A stretch of DNA of 64,000 nt, taken from assembly GCA_011317545.1 (NCBI GenBank), contig WUJK01000003.1, positions 1,674,001-1,738,000 of the forward strand. Reading direction: 5' to 3'. The translations under genes were made by a program, and so were the position numbers. The notes beneath the pieces are model-generated. The model saw only the letters and a list, made by a program, of their open reading frames with translations, searched no databases and had not been told where the DNA came from. Shown piece by piece: positions 45,956-55,954 of the stretch. Every line of letters starts with the position of its first letter. Positions within the stretch are counted from its first letter, which is position 1. This DNA is from Coniella vitis. Taxonomy: Eukaryota > Ascomycota > Sordariomycetes > Diaporthales > Schizoparmaceae.

Positions 45956-46973
45956 TCAAGAAATGTCCATCTTATCGTCACCCTTGTCGGCATCCTTCTT
46001 GTCGCTATTCGGGGCGCCGCTGCCGTTGCCGTTGCCGCTGCCGCTGGGCTCGCCGTTCTTGTCCAGCAGTGGTTTCGATGACTCGTCCTCTTCCTTGACT
46101 GCGTCGAGCGATGCCTTCTGTGCCGCTTCCGCCTCTTCTCGTGCCTGCTTGTCCCGACGCGCCTGCTCCTCCTCCATGCTCATACGGAGAGCCAGCGCCA
46201 ATTCCGGGTCGTTGTTGGGATCGAAACCAAACTCGCCAAAGTCGCCACCGCCCTCGCCAGCACCAGAGGCACCAGCACCTGCACCCTCGCCGTGCATTAT
46301 TGGGGAGCCAACCAGCTGGTCAGAGAGCAAGCCAACGCCCGCAGGTATCGTTACAAGATGCGAGCCCTCGCCCGACTTCACGTTTTCGTTGAATTTGGCC
46401 AACTTCCCGTACGTCTCGCTGCCCTCCGTCTCGCCAAACAGAACAAAGTCGACCGATGTGTTGACCTTCTTGAGCTTCTTGGCGAGGCTGACGAGCGCCT
46501 TTTCCGAGTCTTGGACGGGCGAGCAGACAAAGGCCACAATGCGTTGCCGTTGCGTCTTGTTTTGTCGGTGCTTGAGGGCGAGCTATTGGGTTGTGGTTCA
46601 AATGTTAGCTTAGTCGGTCTGTTTCGTTCCATAATGGTAAATGCAAGCATATTAGGGAACGAGATGAGCAGAAAGCACCTACACTTGCAACCTGGATGCC
46701 CGTAGCTAGATTGACTCCGCCACCAATCTTCTTCTGTGTCCGGTGCAGTCCTTCGAGAATACGTCCTTGCTCTGTTGTCAACGTGCTGAGGACCTCTGGT
46801 GCCGCGCCGCCCATGCTCATGAGGCCGACCGAGGATTCGGGGTTGCTCGTTGTGATGGACTGGAAGAGAATGTTGACGGCATCGCGTTGTGCGCCGAAGC
46901 GAGTAGGTGCGTAGTCTCCGTTACGGCTGTGCTCGCTGTTGTCAACAACGATCATGACCGCCTCGAGAACCAT
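45956..46973 (-). CDS. RPN10: 26S proteasome ubiquitin receptor Rpn10 (PSMD4)
   Basis: Regulatory-particle subunit that captures polyubiquitinated substrates. Exons 46973-46683 and 46582-45956 give 305 aa; AGT joins CTC as GIQVASLALKHRQNK. The VWA domain spans about 1-190: VLEAVMIVVDNSEHSRNGDY at the start, then VAFVCSPVQDSEKALVSLAKKLKK and SVDFVLFGE. A Gly/Ala linker follows. One ubiquitin-interacting motif lies near 222-240 (PELALALRMSMEEEQARRDKQ) with the LALALRMS core. The tail is acidic and Ser/Gly/Asn-rich, ending DDKMDIS. One UIM, as in yeast, rather than the two of animals. It is divergent from the borealin-type gene. Confidence 0.96.
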
Positions 46974-47573
46974 CTTGGCTAGGTGTGAGTGTGTTTGGCG
47001 AAGAAGACGAGGTTACGCCAGTTGTCGGGAGGAGTCGCAGATTTGTAGGAGGCTGCTTGGTCCAAATGACAGAGGAGAGAGACGGGGGTCTTGCACTTTC
47101 ACGAGAGTTGGACAGGAAGCTGAGACGGTGGTGGTCGGGTTATTGGAAGGTGGTAAGTAACTTGGAGGTGTTGCAAGGTGAAGGTCGGCCGCTGCACGGC
47201 AACTGGAAGCTCCAAAAGCCATTCGTAAGGCGGGTTCAGCCTAGGCGGCGTCCACAGCGTCACAGCCAGAGAGCCCAGAGCAACCAGGGGGGGGGGCCTT
47301 GTCGCTGGCTCCACGGGCTTTAGCGCATCCGAGATGGCAGTAAGTACCCACTACACCACTACCCTGTCACGCTCTGCTACTATGTAATTGCGCCTGGGCT
47401 CGTTTTGTTTACTTCCTGTTGCTGACGGCCTCACACATGCACATCCCACTCATTCATTCGCCCAACCTATCGCTTTGCCCTTCCAGACACACACGCAACG
47501 ACTACGGCAATCGCTACCTTGCATACCAAATTACCGCCAACAATTAGCATTTTGAAGATCATCTAATCCCGAT
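46974..47573. promoter_or_regulatory. Shared RPN10 / borealin upstream region
   Basis: A 600-bp divergent gap with one TACTATGTA at 47378-47386 and a nine-G run near 47289-47297. No proteasome-associated PACE-type element was obvious by eye. No gene is seen. Confidence 0.5.
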
Positions 47574-48880
47574 ATGGCGCCTCCTCAGGGTACAAAACGC
47601 AAGTCAGATGAAGGCTTATTAACAACCAGCCCAGGCGAAGGCGTCAATGAGGGCTCGGCAACACCAGGAACCATTGTCAGGAACCAGACGCCAAACGCCC
47701 AACAACCCCAAAAGAAGCAAAAGAGAGGCATCACCGTAGCCCAAAAGCAGGCTCTCATCGACAATCTCCAACTCGAAAGTAGGTATCATTCTCATTTCGC
47801 GTCGCTTAAAGGAGAAAGAAAAAGACTATCTGACCCTGACGCGTTGGAATAGTCACTGAGCGTGCACGCAAACTGCGAGCACAATACAATCTCCAGGCAC
47901 AGGGTCTGCGGACACGTATAGAGATACGCGTTAATCGGATTCCTGGAGCCTTGCGCAAGGCCAAAATGGGAGATCTTGCGGACAAGTACCAGAACGGCCA
48001 ACAGCCACAGTTGGCCAAAGCCGTGCCCACGGCAGCTCTCCCGTCAGCGGCGCCCCGGGCTGGCTCATGGCCGCCGCCCGTGCCTGAGAAGGACCACCCC
48101 CGAGCGCGTTCAGACGCGCCACGCGCAACAGCAGGAGCCCATTCGATAGCATCATCCCGCCCAGGGCCGGGTAGATCCCCCCAGAAAGCTAGGTGCGACT
48201 CCTCGAAGCCGTATACTCAGGGGCTCTCTTGCATTAACATGTCCAGTGAGGGGGCGTTAGGTCACAAAAGGAACCACGGCGGTGAGAAGGCCTCTCCGAG
48301 GAAAAGAGTAGAGTCTACGAGGACCACCACGGTCCTATCACCCGCATCAGGAAACGTTCGTCCTTTGCCGAAGCATACACCTGGTGGCAAGTCCTTTACC
48401 ACCATGCGGCCAACTCCTTCCGCCGAGAATATCCGCAGCCCGCTCAAGCCGCCTGCGAAGCAATTCAGCACTCCCAAGGTTTTCAGCAAGTTGGCCGAGA
48501 AGGCTCGTTCAGCGCGCAAAGACACCGAGGCCAGACGCCTTGACGCAATGACACCCAGGGCGGTTGACATAGCGCCAATTACGATGTCAACCAAGAAACC
48601 CGTCATCAATTCAGAGCAGAGGATCCCCATGGGCGCTCCCACAGTAAGACCTCGACGGAGAGATAGCGACGCTAGCGAGTCTACTGTGAGCAGCACCAGT
48701 ACGGTGACGAGGAAGACAGCAAGATCAACCCATGCAAGGAACGGTGTCCTGGGCCCCATCAAGAGAGGTGCTAGTGGTGCTGGAGTGACCAAGAAGACGG
48801 CCGCCAGCAGGGCAACCGGAGCTTCCACGGCTACTGCCAGAAGTTTGAGGAAGAGAACTTTGATCTCGGAAAGACACTAA
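47574..48880 (+). CDS. Borealin/Nbl1-type chromosomal passenger complex protein
   Basis: Probable chromosomal passenger complex subunit that joins survivin (Bir1) and INCENP at centromeres. Exons 47574-47778 and 47853-48880 give 410 aa; GAA A joins TC ACT as NLQLEITERARKLRAQYNLQ. The borealin N-terminal helical domain covers about 50-110: GITVAQKQALIDNLQLEITERARKL and LRTRIEIRVNRIPGALRKAKMGDL. The other 300 residues are disordered, basic and rich in Ser, Thr, Pro and Arg, with many SP/TP sites (ASPRKRVES, VLSPASGN, MRPTPSAENIRSPLKPP) that look like CDK or Aurora targets. The yeast Nbl1 is far shorter; a long tail is usual in filamentous fungi. It is convergent with TMA22. Confidence 0.85.
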
Positions 48881-49208
48881 ATCTCAAGACAGTGGTGGCA
48901 GGGCAATTGTCTAGCCAGCACATACTATGTAACGTCTTGGCCGGGTGAACAGGGGCTACATGTCAATATTCAGGGACATTGCACCTTCAGTCTGGGCTGG
49001 GCTGTTCAACGTTTGTTTGGGAGCATACGGTATTGTGAGCTGCGTATAAGAGAGCCGCGCACCATCACAATCCACAACGAGAGCATAGCTTCAACCGATC
49101 CATAGTTTTAATGCATATCCGACTTGCTATGCTGGTCCAACCACAAACCCAATACGTGTGTCTTTTATAGAAGATATGTATCCACAAAACAACGTCTTGG
49201 TACAATCT
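48881..49208. other. Convergent 3' gap, borealin / TMA22
   Basis: A 328-bp gap holding one TACTATGTA at 48923-48931, one of only two copies outside an upstream region. No gene is seen. Confidence 0.5.
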
Positions 49209-50036
49209 CTAGCCAGCACTTGCAGCATCAGCCTTCTTCTTCTTCTTGTCATCCACAAACTCGATGTTATCCTCGGGTATCTGCTTGTACTTTTCGAGCA
49301 AGAATTCCTCAATCTCATCGCTCACGTCTCCCTGGACAACAATCTCTTCACCGCCCGAGGGGGTCTTTGTGACACTGGAACCCGTAGCAAACTTCTTGCC
49401 AAACTCCTTTGCGACTTTCTTGAGCTCGAGGTCAAAGGCCTCGAGGCCAGACACAGCCGTGACAAACTTGCGCTTGTTGCGCTCAATGCGCTTGATGATG
49501 ACGGTGCTCGAGGCGAGCTTGTCAGCCTGCTTTTGCTGGGCGGCCTCTGCCTTTGCCGTCTTTTTAAGAGCGTCCTTCTCGGCGCGCTTTTGGGCTTCGA
49601 CAGAGAGGTCGGCTGTTGAGGCTGCTAGGGCTTCTATTATGATGAAAGGAGGAATAGTCAATACGATTGTCATGTCTTATGGCTGGCAGCAACAGCAGAG
49701 GGTTTCGTACCAGGTGACCATATGCTCTGGTAGAGATCAGGGTGAGTCTTCCCGAGCCATTCCTGGCATTTCTTTGAGGTCCCTCCATATTCGCAGTACT
49801 AGTTTTGCGTTAATAATCGTGTCAGTCGAGGAGCTCGTTATTCGGAAAGGCAAGAAATGATTTGTACCTCTGGTGGTAGTGTGCAAACTGTCCAGCATAA
49901 TCAGTCAGTTTGTGGATCGATCAAAGACATGGTACCATCAATGGCTTGTGGAGGTGAGGATGGAGAACATACCTTTGCAGTAGAGCACCTTCTGAGCCTG
50001 TGGCTCGATAGGTGCCGAAGACTCCACTTCAGCCAT
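49209..50036 (-). CDS. TMA22: Translation machinery-associated protein Tma22 (DENR homologue)
   Basis: Forms a heterodimer with Tma20 (MCT-1) that helps 40S recycling and re-initiation. Exons 50036-49973, 49887-49868, 49798-49711 and 49633-49209 give 198 aa. Exon 2 is only 20 nt and encodes most of VCTLPPE; it is needed to form the conserved cysteine cluster YCKVCTLPPEYCEYGG. The middle of the protein contains SKKCQEWLGKTHPDLYQSIW, a DENR hallmark. The SUI1/eIF1-like domain covers about 112-185: SSTVIIKRIERNKRKFVTAVSGLEAF, then the GGEEIVVQGDVSDEIEEFL strand. A Lys-rich tail ends the protein. All four joins keep frame and family motifs. Confidence 0.94.
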
Positions 50037-52030
50037 GGCAGCTAATGGTATAGGCGGCTGCTGACGATGTTGCCGTTTTATCGTGTTGTATGTCAATGTC
50101 GCATAGAATGGCTTCGAGACTATCACGGCCGAATTGTTGGCTGAACGAGGCCAGGCGCGGGGTCGCCCTTGGGCTGTGCCCCGCCATTCACCACTTTGCT
50201 TGTCTGCCCTTTGTCGGAAGAGCATGGGGACGTCACAGAGCAGGGGTCTGGGGTCAGACAGCCGGGCAATTAGGTAACCATGCTTATATAAGAACTACCA
50301 GGCAGCTCAATTCAAGGTGTGGGGTCAGAGTACCTAAGTACTGTTCTGATTTCCTTTCGCTTTGTCATCTCTGCAACCTTCACCACCGACAAGGTCGACA
50401 ACAGCCGCCCGGTTTATTTCATCTTGACGGCGTCATGATATGTTTTTGCGGTGCGAGACCAAGTGACAACATGACATGGAGACTTCAGCCAATCACCGCT
50501 GTCCTCATTTACTTTGCCTTGCTTCTAGCCGAACTTTGAGAGACAAAATGGCACTCTCGTCATACGGCATCTTTGCAACAGCCCAAACGAGGCCATCGAG
50601 GCGAATTTCCTGCGCGCCGGTTCAGGCCGAGCGGCTACAGAAACTAATTGTCTCAAAACATCAAATCCTGCGTGCTCGTGAAGAATTGGTTTCCGGCGAG
50701 AGGTGAACGGTGGTGATTTGGTCTGTCTTCACCGCTCCGTGTCCGATATCTATCTGTTTGTTTGTTTGTTTGGTGTGATGGCGTTTCCAAGCGAGCTATT
50801 AACCTTCCTCGGTGATAGCCACCTTTCATGAGATATGTTTGGTTGTGCGAGCCTAGCAGATATGCCTCGATTTCTTCTTTGCCGAACGGGCCGAGGACGT
50901 CGGCTCAGATGAGCCTTGTTGGATGTGCATGGCGAGCCTAGATTTGCCAAACACTTGCATAGATGCTAGAGGTGGCATCTGTTATGCATCCACGTATTAC
51001 ATCCATCAGGCTCAATTGCAGGTTCCGACATCCCCAGATATACTGATCCACTGTCTTCATACTGGTATCTTGTGCTCGCAGCCACTCACCGGCCTTCGAC
51101 CATCTTCTAAGCGGCCCGCCGGGGTGACATTTCCAAGGACGCAACTTAAGCGCCCACCTTGAGGCGCCTGCAGGCTTCGTTGGGTGCCCATTGGCCAATC
51201 TCAAGTGTGGCTACTCCTGTCCACTCTGCAAGAGGGTGGCATTGGCACCCCACCCACCAACTTACCGCGCGCCAGCCAGTCGATTCCTGTTGTCTGCCTC
51301 GACCAAATTCAATACATTCTCCTGATTGGGTTTGTCAACAGCATTGCAACCCTCCTGATCGCTGCGCAGTGTCGTGGACACGCGGTGGGAACCGTCCTCA
51401 TTGCTAGTCTGGCAGTCTGGGTAGCACTAGACCTCAAGCGGTACGTGTTGTCCTGCTTCTGCAATGCTGCTGCATGTCATATTCGAGGCCGTCAGCGCAG
51501 GGGATGTGGAGGCTTGTCGTCCTCTCACCTTGTCCCTGTCCAATGTGAGCCTCGGCCTTGCCCGAGAGACGCATCCAGTCACACTTGCGCCTCTGCATCT
51601 GGCCGAGTCCAAGTCGCCCGCTCTTGTCTTGGGCACGTTGCTAGCCGGTTGACGGGGAAGCTGTGGGCTGCTGCATGCACCAAAGAGAAAAGTGGGCGCC
51701 TCAGCACATGGCAAGACTCATCCATCGTCTGGTTCATAAAACCAACTGTATGGCCACAGTTCCTCCGGAACAGCTTCACTTTTCCTCATTCTCTTCTCCA
51801 TCGTCGAGCTTCGCTGTGCGAGGCATCCTATCGTTAGTCGGGGGTTTAATAATCTCGTCTCGTTTTTTCTGTTTCCTTTCCTTCCTACTCGATTGTTTTC
51901 CCGGCGCAGGGCGTCGTATCTCGTCTCACCCCCGCCCCCTCCCTCGGCCTTAGTTGGATTCTTTTTTTATCATAGGATGACTGCAGTTGTTCGTGCATGG
52001 TAGCTGCGATATTAAACGAATATAACGAAA
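50037..52030. promoter_or_regulatory. 2.0-kb divergent region, TMA22 / methyltransferase gene
   Basis: No gene is firmly supported. A (TTTG)-type tetranucleotide run sits at 50755-50771. The last 250 bp before the methyltransferase start are strongly pyrimidine-rich, as in a fungal leader. A hydrophobic frame near 51290-51440 is treated under rejected items. Confidence 0.5.
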
Positions 52031-55000
52031 ATGGCTGATCTCTATATCCTACCACAAACCACATATCGAGCCCCCTCTCCGCAGGGTCGGAGACGGGCTC
52101 ATGAGCTTAATACAATAATAGAGGATGACCAGGAGGATGATGTCTCGCCCATCCGATCACCATTCGTGAGGAAGACAATTGCCAGAACCACAGGCAGGGC
52201 ACAGGACCGGGACAAGATTCAGGCGTGGCTTGCTCCTCTCGGACCTATATTCAATGACGACGCTCTGACCCCCAAGGGCTTTCCCACGCCACGGGGCCGT
52301 CACTTCATGACTGCGCCCACCCTGCCTTCTTCTCCATCGACCGCCTCCTTCTCCGGTGAAGAAGTCAGCTCGCAAGGCTCATCGTACAAGGGCGATTCGT
52401 GGCAACGATCTAGCGTCATGACCGATGTTACCGAATTCGATGATGTCTACGGCGTGTCAGACCAAGAGAGCGAGCCCGAGGTCAACAAGAGAAGGTCATC
52501 CCGGAAATCGAGACATTCAACCACGCACTTTGACGAAGCCAGAAAGTCGCTCCCGCAGCTACACATACCGAATGAGTCGCACTTGGACAGCGTAGTGTGG
52601 TCTCCAGCACGACCAAGCCTCAAGACCAAGATTATTACCTCACCAGTACCTCCCACGCCACCCTCCGCCGTAGCCATGTCTCCAGCCATGTTGTCCTTCA
52701 TGAAGGCCCAACATGCTCAGACCATTCCAACAATCTCGGCTCCGCCATCTCTGGACGGTTCTTTGGACGGCAGTTTGACATCGGAGCAGCTGGCCGCTCT
52801 GACTGCGCCCACAACTCCCGTCATGGCTGGCGAGGATCCGCAGGACAGCGGCGATTGGGCTGGGGTGCAGCTGCAACCCGGTGCCATGGAGACGTTGCAG
52901 GCTCTTTCTGGAGCAGAATCAGGAGGCGAGGAGGAGGAAGTGCAACAGCGCCACCGCCATGACCAGATTATTGAGGTTCCTGCGCCGTCCATGGCCGACG
53001 CACGCCCAACACGCCCAACACGGCCCCGTCTGCTCACCAGCAACATCTCGAGAACGTCCTTTGTCCTTTCTCCCGCCCAGCAGAGGTCCTCGCAAGATCT
53101 TACCAAGCTTGACATCCCATCCCCAGGCGGCTTTTTCTCTGGGCTCTCTCCACGGTCTCGCTCGACATGGCACTATGGCACCTCACCTGCAAAAGATATC
53201 ATCCCTCCTACGTCGACGACTGCCGAACAATTCTACCGTGTTCCTTGGTCTCGTGAAGACGCGCCACCTGTTCCTTCTCTACCCCAAGGACGTCGGCGGC
53301 CTTCTATTATCACGAGCGGCGATTACTCGGACGAACCTGTGGAGCAAGTCATTGAAATGCTTGGCACCGCCAGGGAGGAAGAGGTACTTACGGCCATGCG
53401 CATCAAGTCTCCCGTCACTGCCATCAGAGTCCCGCAACCGAATGCGACTTCTGCTGTCATCGTCGAACAAATCATGTCGCCTCTGTCTCCGAGAGATGAC
53501 GTCGCAGTGACGGAGATTGTGGTGGACTACGATCCGGAGTATGCACGCAAGCAACAGGAGATTGCCAACTCCCACATTGACCGCACGGAGGTATGGCTGC
53601 GCGCACAGTTCGCTTACCTGCGAGGTGTGGGCTTTGAGCCATCAGAAGCAGAGGCAGAAGACGTCCATTCGGAGAAAGCCAAGGTGAAGACAGCCGAGGA
53701 GTCGAACGCCAGTGGCGAGGAAGCTGACCGAGCACCAACACCACCTCCCAAGGACGGTGAGCAAGCCAAACTCGCCAGCGGCCTTACTCGCAAGAAGACT
53801 GTGCGTTTCACCAACCAAGTCACTGCTGGCTCTCCAGTTGAGTCCAACATGCCATGTGACTTGCCTTCCAAGTTGCTGAAGCAGGAATCCACCTACTACC
53901 GAGCTTTCCAGTCCATGATCGTCAAGGCCACTCAGTCTGATGCTTTCGTTTCGCGGTCTCCACGCTTTGAAGCCCTGCAGGCTCAGCGCATTTCCCTTCG
54001 TGAGCAGCACCGTGCACAGCTACTCGGCAAGTACCAACTAAGCGTTGTTCCTCAATCCGCCAAGAAGCGCATGAGCGCCAATGTTGCCCGTGGCGACGAT
54101 GTCATCTTTGAAGACCCCGAGAAGATGCGCGCCGAAAAGGAAGCTGAAGCTCTCAAGCAGATAGCCACCGCCAATTGGCACGTGGCAGCCACCAAAATGT
54201 TGAACGGCGGCCGCCTAGTCTGCGCACCTGTCCACAAACGTTTGGCACGCCTGTCGCTCGCTCCTGGCGCCGCCGCGGGGCCGAAGCGTCTGCGCATCCT
54301 CGATCTCGGCGGCCAATCAACGTGCGACTGGGCATGGCACGCAGCTCACCAGTACCCAAACTCCAAGGTGTATACCGTCACCACCAAAGCCATCCGCCAG
54401 CTGTCTAACGCCAACGTGCGCGGGCCCCCCAACCACAGACAAGTTGCGGTGGCGAGCTTTGCTAAGCTGCCCTTTGACAATGATCAGTTCGACCTTGTTT
54501 CCGCGCGCGAACTACACAGTATTCTCAAGAATTCGGACGTCATCGATGCCGAGGATGAGTGGGACGCTTGTCTCCGTGAGATTATGCGCGTGCTCAAGCC
54601 AGGCGGCTACGTCGACTTTAGTGTCATGGACTCGGACATTATCAATGCCGGGCCCTTGGGCCTTGCAAAGAGCGTCGAGTTTGGGTTCACCCTCAAGACA
54701 CTTGGCTACGACCCTAGCCCTTCTAAAAACTTTGTCTCTCGCCTGGATCGCGCTGGGTTTGAGGGTATTCGCCGCGGATGGGTCATGCTTCCCCTGGGTC
54801 CCAAGCCAGTCGAGAAGCCCGGTCCCGTGCGATATGCACCAGTCAACACCACCCAGACATCTTCTCCTGCCCCAACCACGTCTGAGCTCACCTGTCAACA
54901 AGAACAACAAGAATTCGGCAGCACTGACAACGCAGCCGCCGTGGCAAGTGTAGCGGGGACATGGAGCTGGGAGAGGTGGATTCTGCGTTGTGAAATGGAA

Positions 55001-55234
55001 AAGGCCGCGGGCGAAGTGCACAGCGGATTCAAGCTCGCCGACACGGTGTCGACGGACGGCGGCGTCATGAAGGAGGCCGGTAAGAGCCTCGACGGTGTGG
55101 CGGCTGTGATTAGTGAGGCGCGGGCTTGCGGTGCTGGATTGCGCTTGCTCAAGGGGTTTGCGCGCAAGCCTGAGAGGAGAAGCTCGGATCTTGATGATCT
55201 TATGGGGACGATTGATATGATGCTTGACTTTTGA
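52031..55234 (+). CDS. Large protein with disordered N-terminus and class I SAM methyltransferase domain
   Basis: Single-exon 1067-aa protein; the substrate is unknown. The first 700 residues are mostly disordered, rich in Ser, Pro, Asp and Gln, with many SP/TP sites and an acidic basic mix. Two more ordered patches are seen: near 500-540 (VDYDPEYARKQQEIANSHIDRTEVWLRAQFAYLRG) and near 590-740 (TRKKTVRFTNQV, ESTYYRAFQSMIVKATQSDAFVS, NWHVAATKMLNGGRL). The methyltransferase starts near 750 with motif I LRILDLGGQSTCDWAWHAA. An acidic strand end near 800 and LPFDNDQFDLVSAREL (about 817-832) follow, then the post-II strand EIMRVLKPGGYVDFSVMD (about 853-870). The glycine loop is DLGGQST, a slight variant of the usual DxGxGxG. 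The C-terminal 150 residues are helical and basic. LaeA-like regulators share the fold but are shorter. Confidence 0.85.
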   Translation: MADLYILPQTTYRAPSPQGRRRAHELNTIIEDDQEDDVSPIRSPFVRKTIARTTGRAQDRDKIQAWLAPLGPIFNDDALTPKGFPTPRGRHFMTAPTLPSSPSTASFSGEEVSSQGSSYKGDSWQRSSVMTDVTEFDDVYGVSDQESEPEVNKRRSSRKSRHSTTHFDEARKSLPQLHIPNESHLDSVVWSPARPSLKTKIITSPVPPTPPSAVAMSPAMLSFMKAQHAQTIPTISAPPSLDGSLDGSLTSEQLAALTAPTTPVMAGEDPQDSGDWAGVQLQPGAMETLQALSGAESGGEEEEVQQRHRHDQIIEVPAPSMADARPTRPTRPRLLTSNISRTSFVLSPAQQRSSQDLTKLDIPSPGGFFSGLSPRSRSTWHYGTSPAKDIIPPTSTTAEQFYRVPWSREDAPPVPSLPQGRRRPSIITSGDYSDEPVEQVIEMLGTAREEEVLTAMRIKSPVTAIRVPQPNATSAVIVEQIMSPLSPRDDVAVTEIVVDYDPEYARKQQEIANSHIDRTEVWLRAQFAYLRGVGFEPSEAEAEDVHSEKAKVKTAEESNASGEEADRAPTPPPKDGEQAKLASGLTRKKTVRFTNQVTAGSPVESNMPCDLPSKLLKQESTYYRAFQSMIVKATQSDAFVSRSPRFEALQAQRISLREQHRAQLLGKYQLSVVPQSAKKRMSANVARGDDVIFEDPEKMRAEKEAEALKQIATANWHVAATKMLNGGRLVCAPVHKRLARLSLAPGAAAGPKRLRILDLGGQSTCDWAWHAAHQYPNSKVYTVTTKAIRQLSNANVRGPPNHRQVAVASFAKLPFDNDQFDLVSARELHSILKNSDVIDAEDEWDACLREIMRVLKPGGYVDFSVMDSDIINAGPLGLAKSVEFGFTLKTLGYDPSPSKNFVSRLDRAGFEGIRRGWVMLPLGPKPVEKPGPVRYAPVNTTQTSSPAPTTSELTCQQEQQEFGSTDNAAAVASVAGTWSWERWILRCEMEKAAGEVHSGFKLADTVSTDGGVMKEAGKSLDGVAAVISEARACGAGLRLLKGFARKPERRSSDLDDLMGTIDMMLDF

Positions 55235-55954
55235 TATGATGATGATGATGGCAGAAGGGAAATGAAAGCGGTGGGAGGGTGGCTGAGGACATGGATGATT
55301 GCAAATGGTATATACGTACATATATGCATGCATATATACTCGCTTCTCCTAGTGAGATTATATAAACTCTTGATCTCCTCGAACTTGTCCTTCATGCGGT
55401 TGGTGATTAATATGCATGACAATAGTACTGAGCTTTTGTTTATGAAGACGGAAAAATGAGCGCAATCAGCCTCTGGCCTGAAGAAGTATCTTGCTCCATG
55501 CTTCCCAGCACATCCTTATACCATGCCATGCCTTGATGCGTTTCAAGAGTCAATATAGCGTTCTAAAACTTCTTACAGCACTTGAATTGTTCAAATCATC
55601 ACCCAGTTCTTCCGAATGAGAAAGAAGGACGCAATCGCAACATTGTCAAAAGGTACAGTAGTCTTATTCTCATGCCATGTGGTTATGGGGGCAAAGCTTT
55701 GTGGTATCAAGGTTCTTTTACTTCTTTCACCTTTTGACAGAACAAGAAATGAGCCAAAACCTCCCTCCGCCTCCTCCCATGAAAAAGGAAGAAACCAAAT
55801 GTCCCCGATGTGGAAAGAGTCCACGAGCGCTGCCATGACCACAGGTTTTTTCTTTGTTTTACCCTCTCCCGTGACGTTTCGCAAATCAATCAAGCAACTC
55901 ATCGCAGACAAACATGTCGATGAGATTGCGTCTGGTGAATATTGATGAGTCTTC
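55235..55954. other. Convergent 3' gap, methyltransferase / MED14
   Basis: A 720-bp gap with AT-rich alternating TATATA/GCATGCATAT words near 55305-55340. No gene is seen. Confidence 0.5.

Noticed and set aside
51184..51441. Hydrophobic frame (IQYILLIGFVNSIATLLIAA) ending at GTACGTG, a donor-like site
   Set aside because: It looks like a membrane exon, but I found no ATG-bearing upstream exon or matching downstream exon.
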